The notes beneath the pieces were generated by a model, which saw only the letters and a list, made by a program, of their open reading frames with translations, did not search any database and was not told where the DNA came from. The position numbers and the translations under genes are program-made. From Chitinophagales bacterium (lineage in GTDB: Bacteria > Bacteroidota > Bacteroidia > Chitinophagales > UBA2359): DNA of 64,000 nucleotides. Shown in pieces: positions 63,825 to 64,000 of the stretch (position 1 is the first letter of the stretch; each line of letters starts with the position of its first letter). Location: contig JAWKLZ010000001.1 of NCBI GenBank assembly GCA_041392475.1, forward strand, positions 1,612,001-1,676,000, read 5' to 3'.

Positions 63825-64000
63825 TCATTGCAGCTTCCCCTTCAATGCTTCAACGGGATTCATCCTCGAAATTTTCTTTGCAGGTAGATAACTCACTATT
63901 GTTGCAGAAAGAACGACCAATAAAATTGTACCCAAAATAAGCGTCAAACCATAAACGGGATAAATAACTTCCGAAATCGCAATTCCCATGTCTTGCGAAG
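63825..64000 (-). CDS. FtsX/MacB-type ABC permease, 3' end only
   Basis: The last ~58 codons of a gene running in from the right. The final transmembrane helix (LTLILGTILLVVLSATIVSYLPA) is followed by the characteristic FtsX tail AKKISRMNPVEALKGKLQ and a stop at 63827-63825. It is the likely partner of the permease at 62240-63514 in a heterodimeric Lol/MacB-like exporter. Confidence 0.85.
   Translation of the reverse strand, partial: SQDMGIAISEVIYPVYGLTLILGTILLVVLSATIVSYLPAKKISRMNPVEALKGKLQ

Noticed and set aside
63656..63940. Plus-strand frame rich in Tyr/Ser/Thr-Pro
   Set aside because: Translation of the CTTCCTACTTCT tract; its 3' half is antisense to the FtsX-type permease end.
1..64000. 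tRNA, rRNA and classical IS elements with transposase
   Set aside because: Read through for tRNA-like cloverleaf ends, rRNA motifs and DDE transposase frames; none seen. A covariance search (tRNAscan-SE, Rfam) would be needed to exclude small RNAs.

Overview
The window looks like a chromosome segment of a Bacteroidota, probably a Saprospiria-like (Lewinella/Haliscomenobacter-type) marine or sludge bacterium. The support is three tandem secreted proteins ending in type IX secretion (T9SS) sorting domains, the coaD-rsmD-DUF3822 cluster typical of the phylum, a LytTR/LytS-type two-component pair, a MuiA-family protein, many lipoproteins, and an almost complete lack of Shine-Dalgarno sequences. 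Background composition is moderate (25 of 60 bases are G/C at 33541-33600). No rRNA, tRNA or CRISPR array was found.

Left third (1-25 kb). A truncated secreted protein at the edge shares its repeat motif with an 837-codon YfbK-like von Willebrand A protein (2258-4738). Between them lie an acyl-CoA carboxylase beta subunit and a mini HExxH protein. Then come three mosaic tandem T9SS proteins, a SET-domain protein, two serine hydrolases, coaD/rsmD/DUF3822, an MBL hydrolase, a transglutaminase-like protein lacking its catalytic Cys, a ferric-reductase-like membrane protein, hisIE, an HNH/AP2 protein, an L,D-transpeptidase, a GT39 membrane protein carrying an in-frame 135-bp tandem repeat, a MazF-type toxin-antitoxin pair and an M23 peptidase.

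Middle (25-49 kb). This part holds a DtxR/MntR-type regulator, a GT2 glycosyltransferase, an OppC-type permease, a SpoIIE-type phosphatase, lipoproteins (one an M64-like protease) and a second GT39 protein. The most distinctive segment follows at 34.7-40.75 kb: a very AT-rich two-gene operon (12 of 60 bases are G/C at 36481-36540). It encodes an 1191-residue SF2 helicase with a C-terminal PD-(D/E)xK-like nuclease, translationally overlapped with a 766-residue protein I do not recognise. It is the best candidate here for an undescribed conflict/defence system. After it come a choline-transporter-like Na+ symporter, a secreted VHL-like/(PT)n/CAP fusion, a chimeric pseudogene built from pieces of two neighbouring genes, a TPR-CHAT protein and a YcaQ/AlkZ-like winged-helix protein.

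Right part (49-64 kb). This holds the LytTR pair, queG, trpD, a DUF4377/META lipoprotein, a VIT-VWA protein, an RloA/RloB (AbiL-like) ATPase-TOPRIM defence pair with a CYTH-like third gene, a MuiA-family protein, and an outer-membrane-lipoprotein-sorting/FtsX-permease cluster running off the right edge.

Dispersed repeats stand out. There is a MITE-like inverted-repeat element in three copies (about 9.4, 19.6 and 54.2 kb), a second hairpin family with the core AAGACTT..GAAGTTT (9.3 and 59.5 kb), a heptamer array (GGTGAAT x9), and a CACAGAGGCACAGAGG-type repeat captured inside a coding gene.
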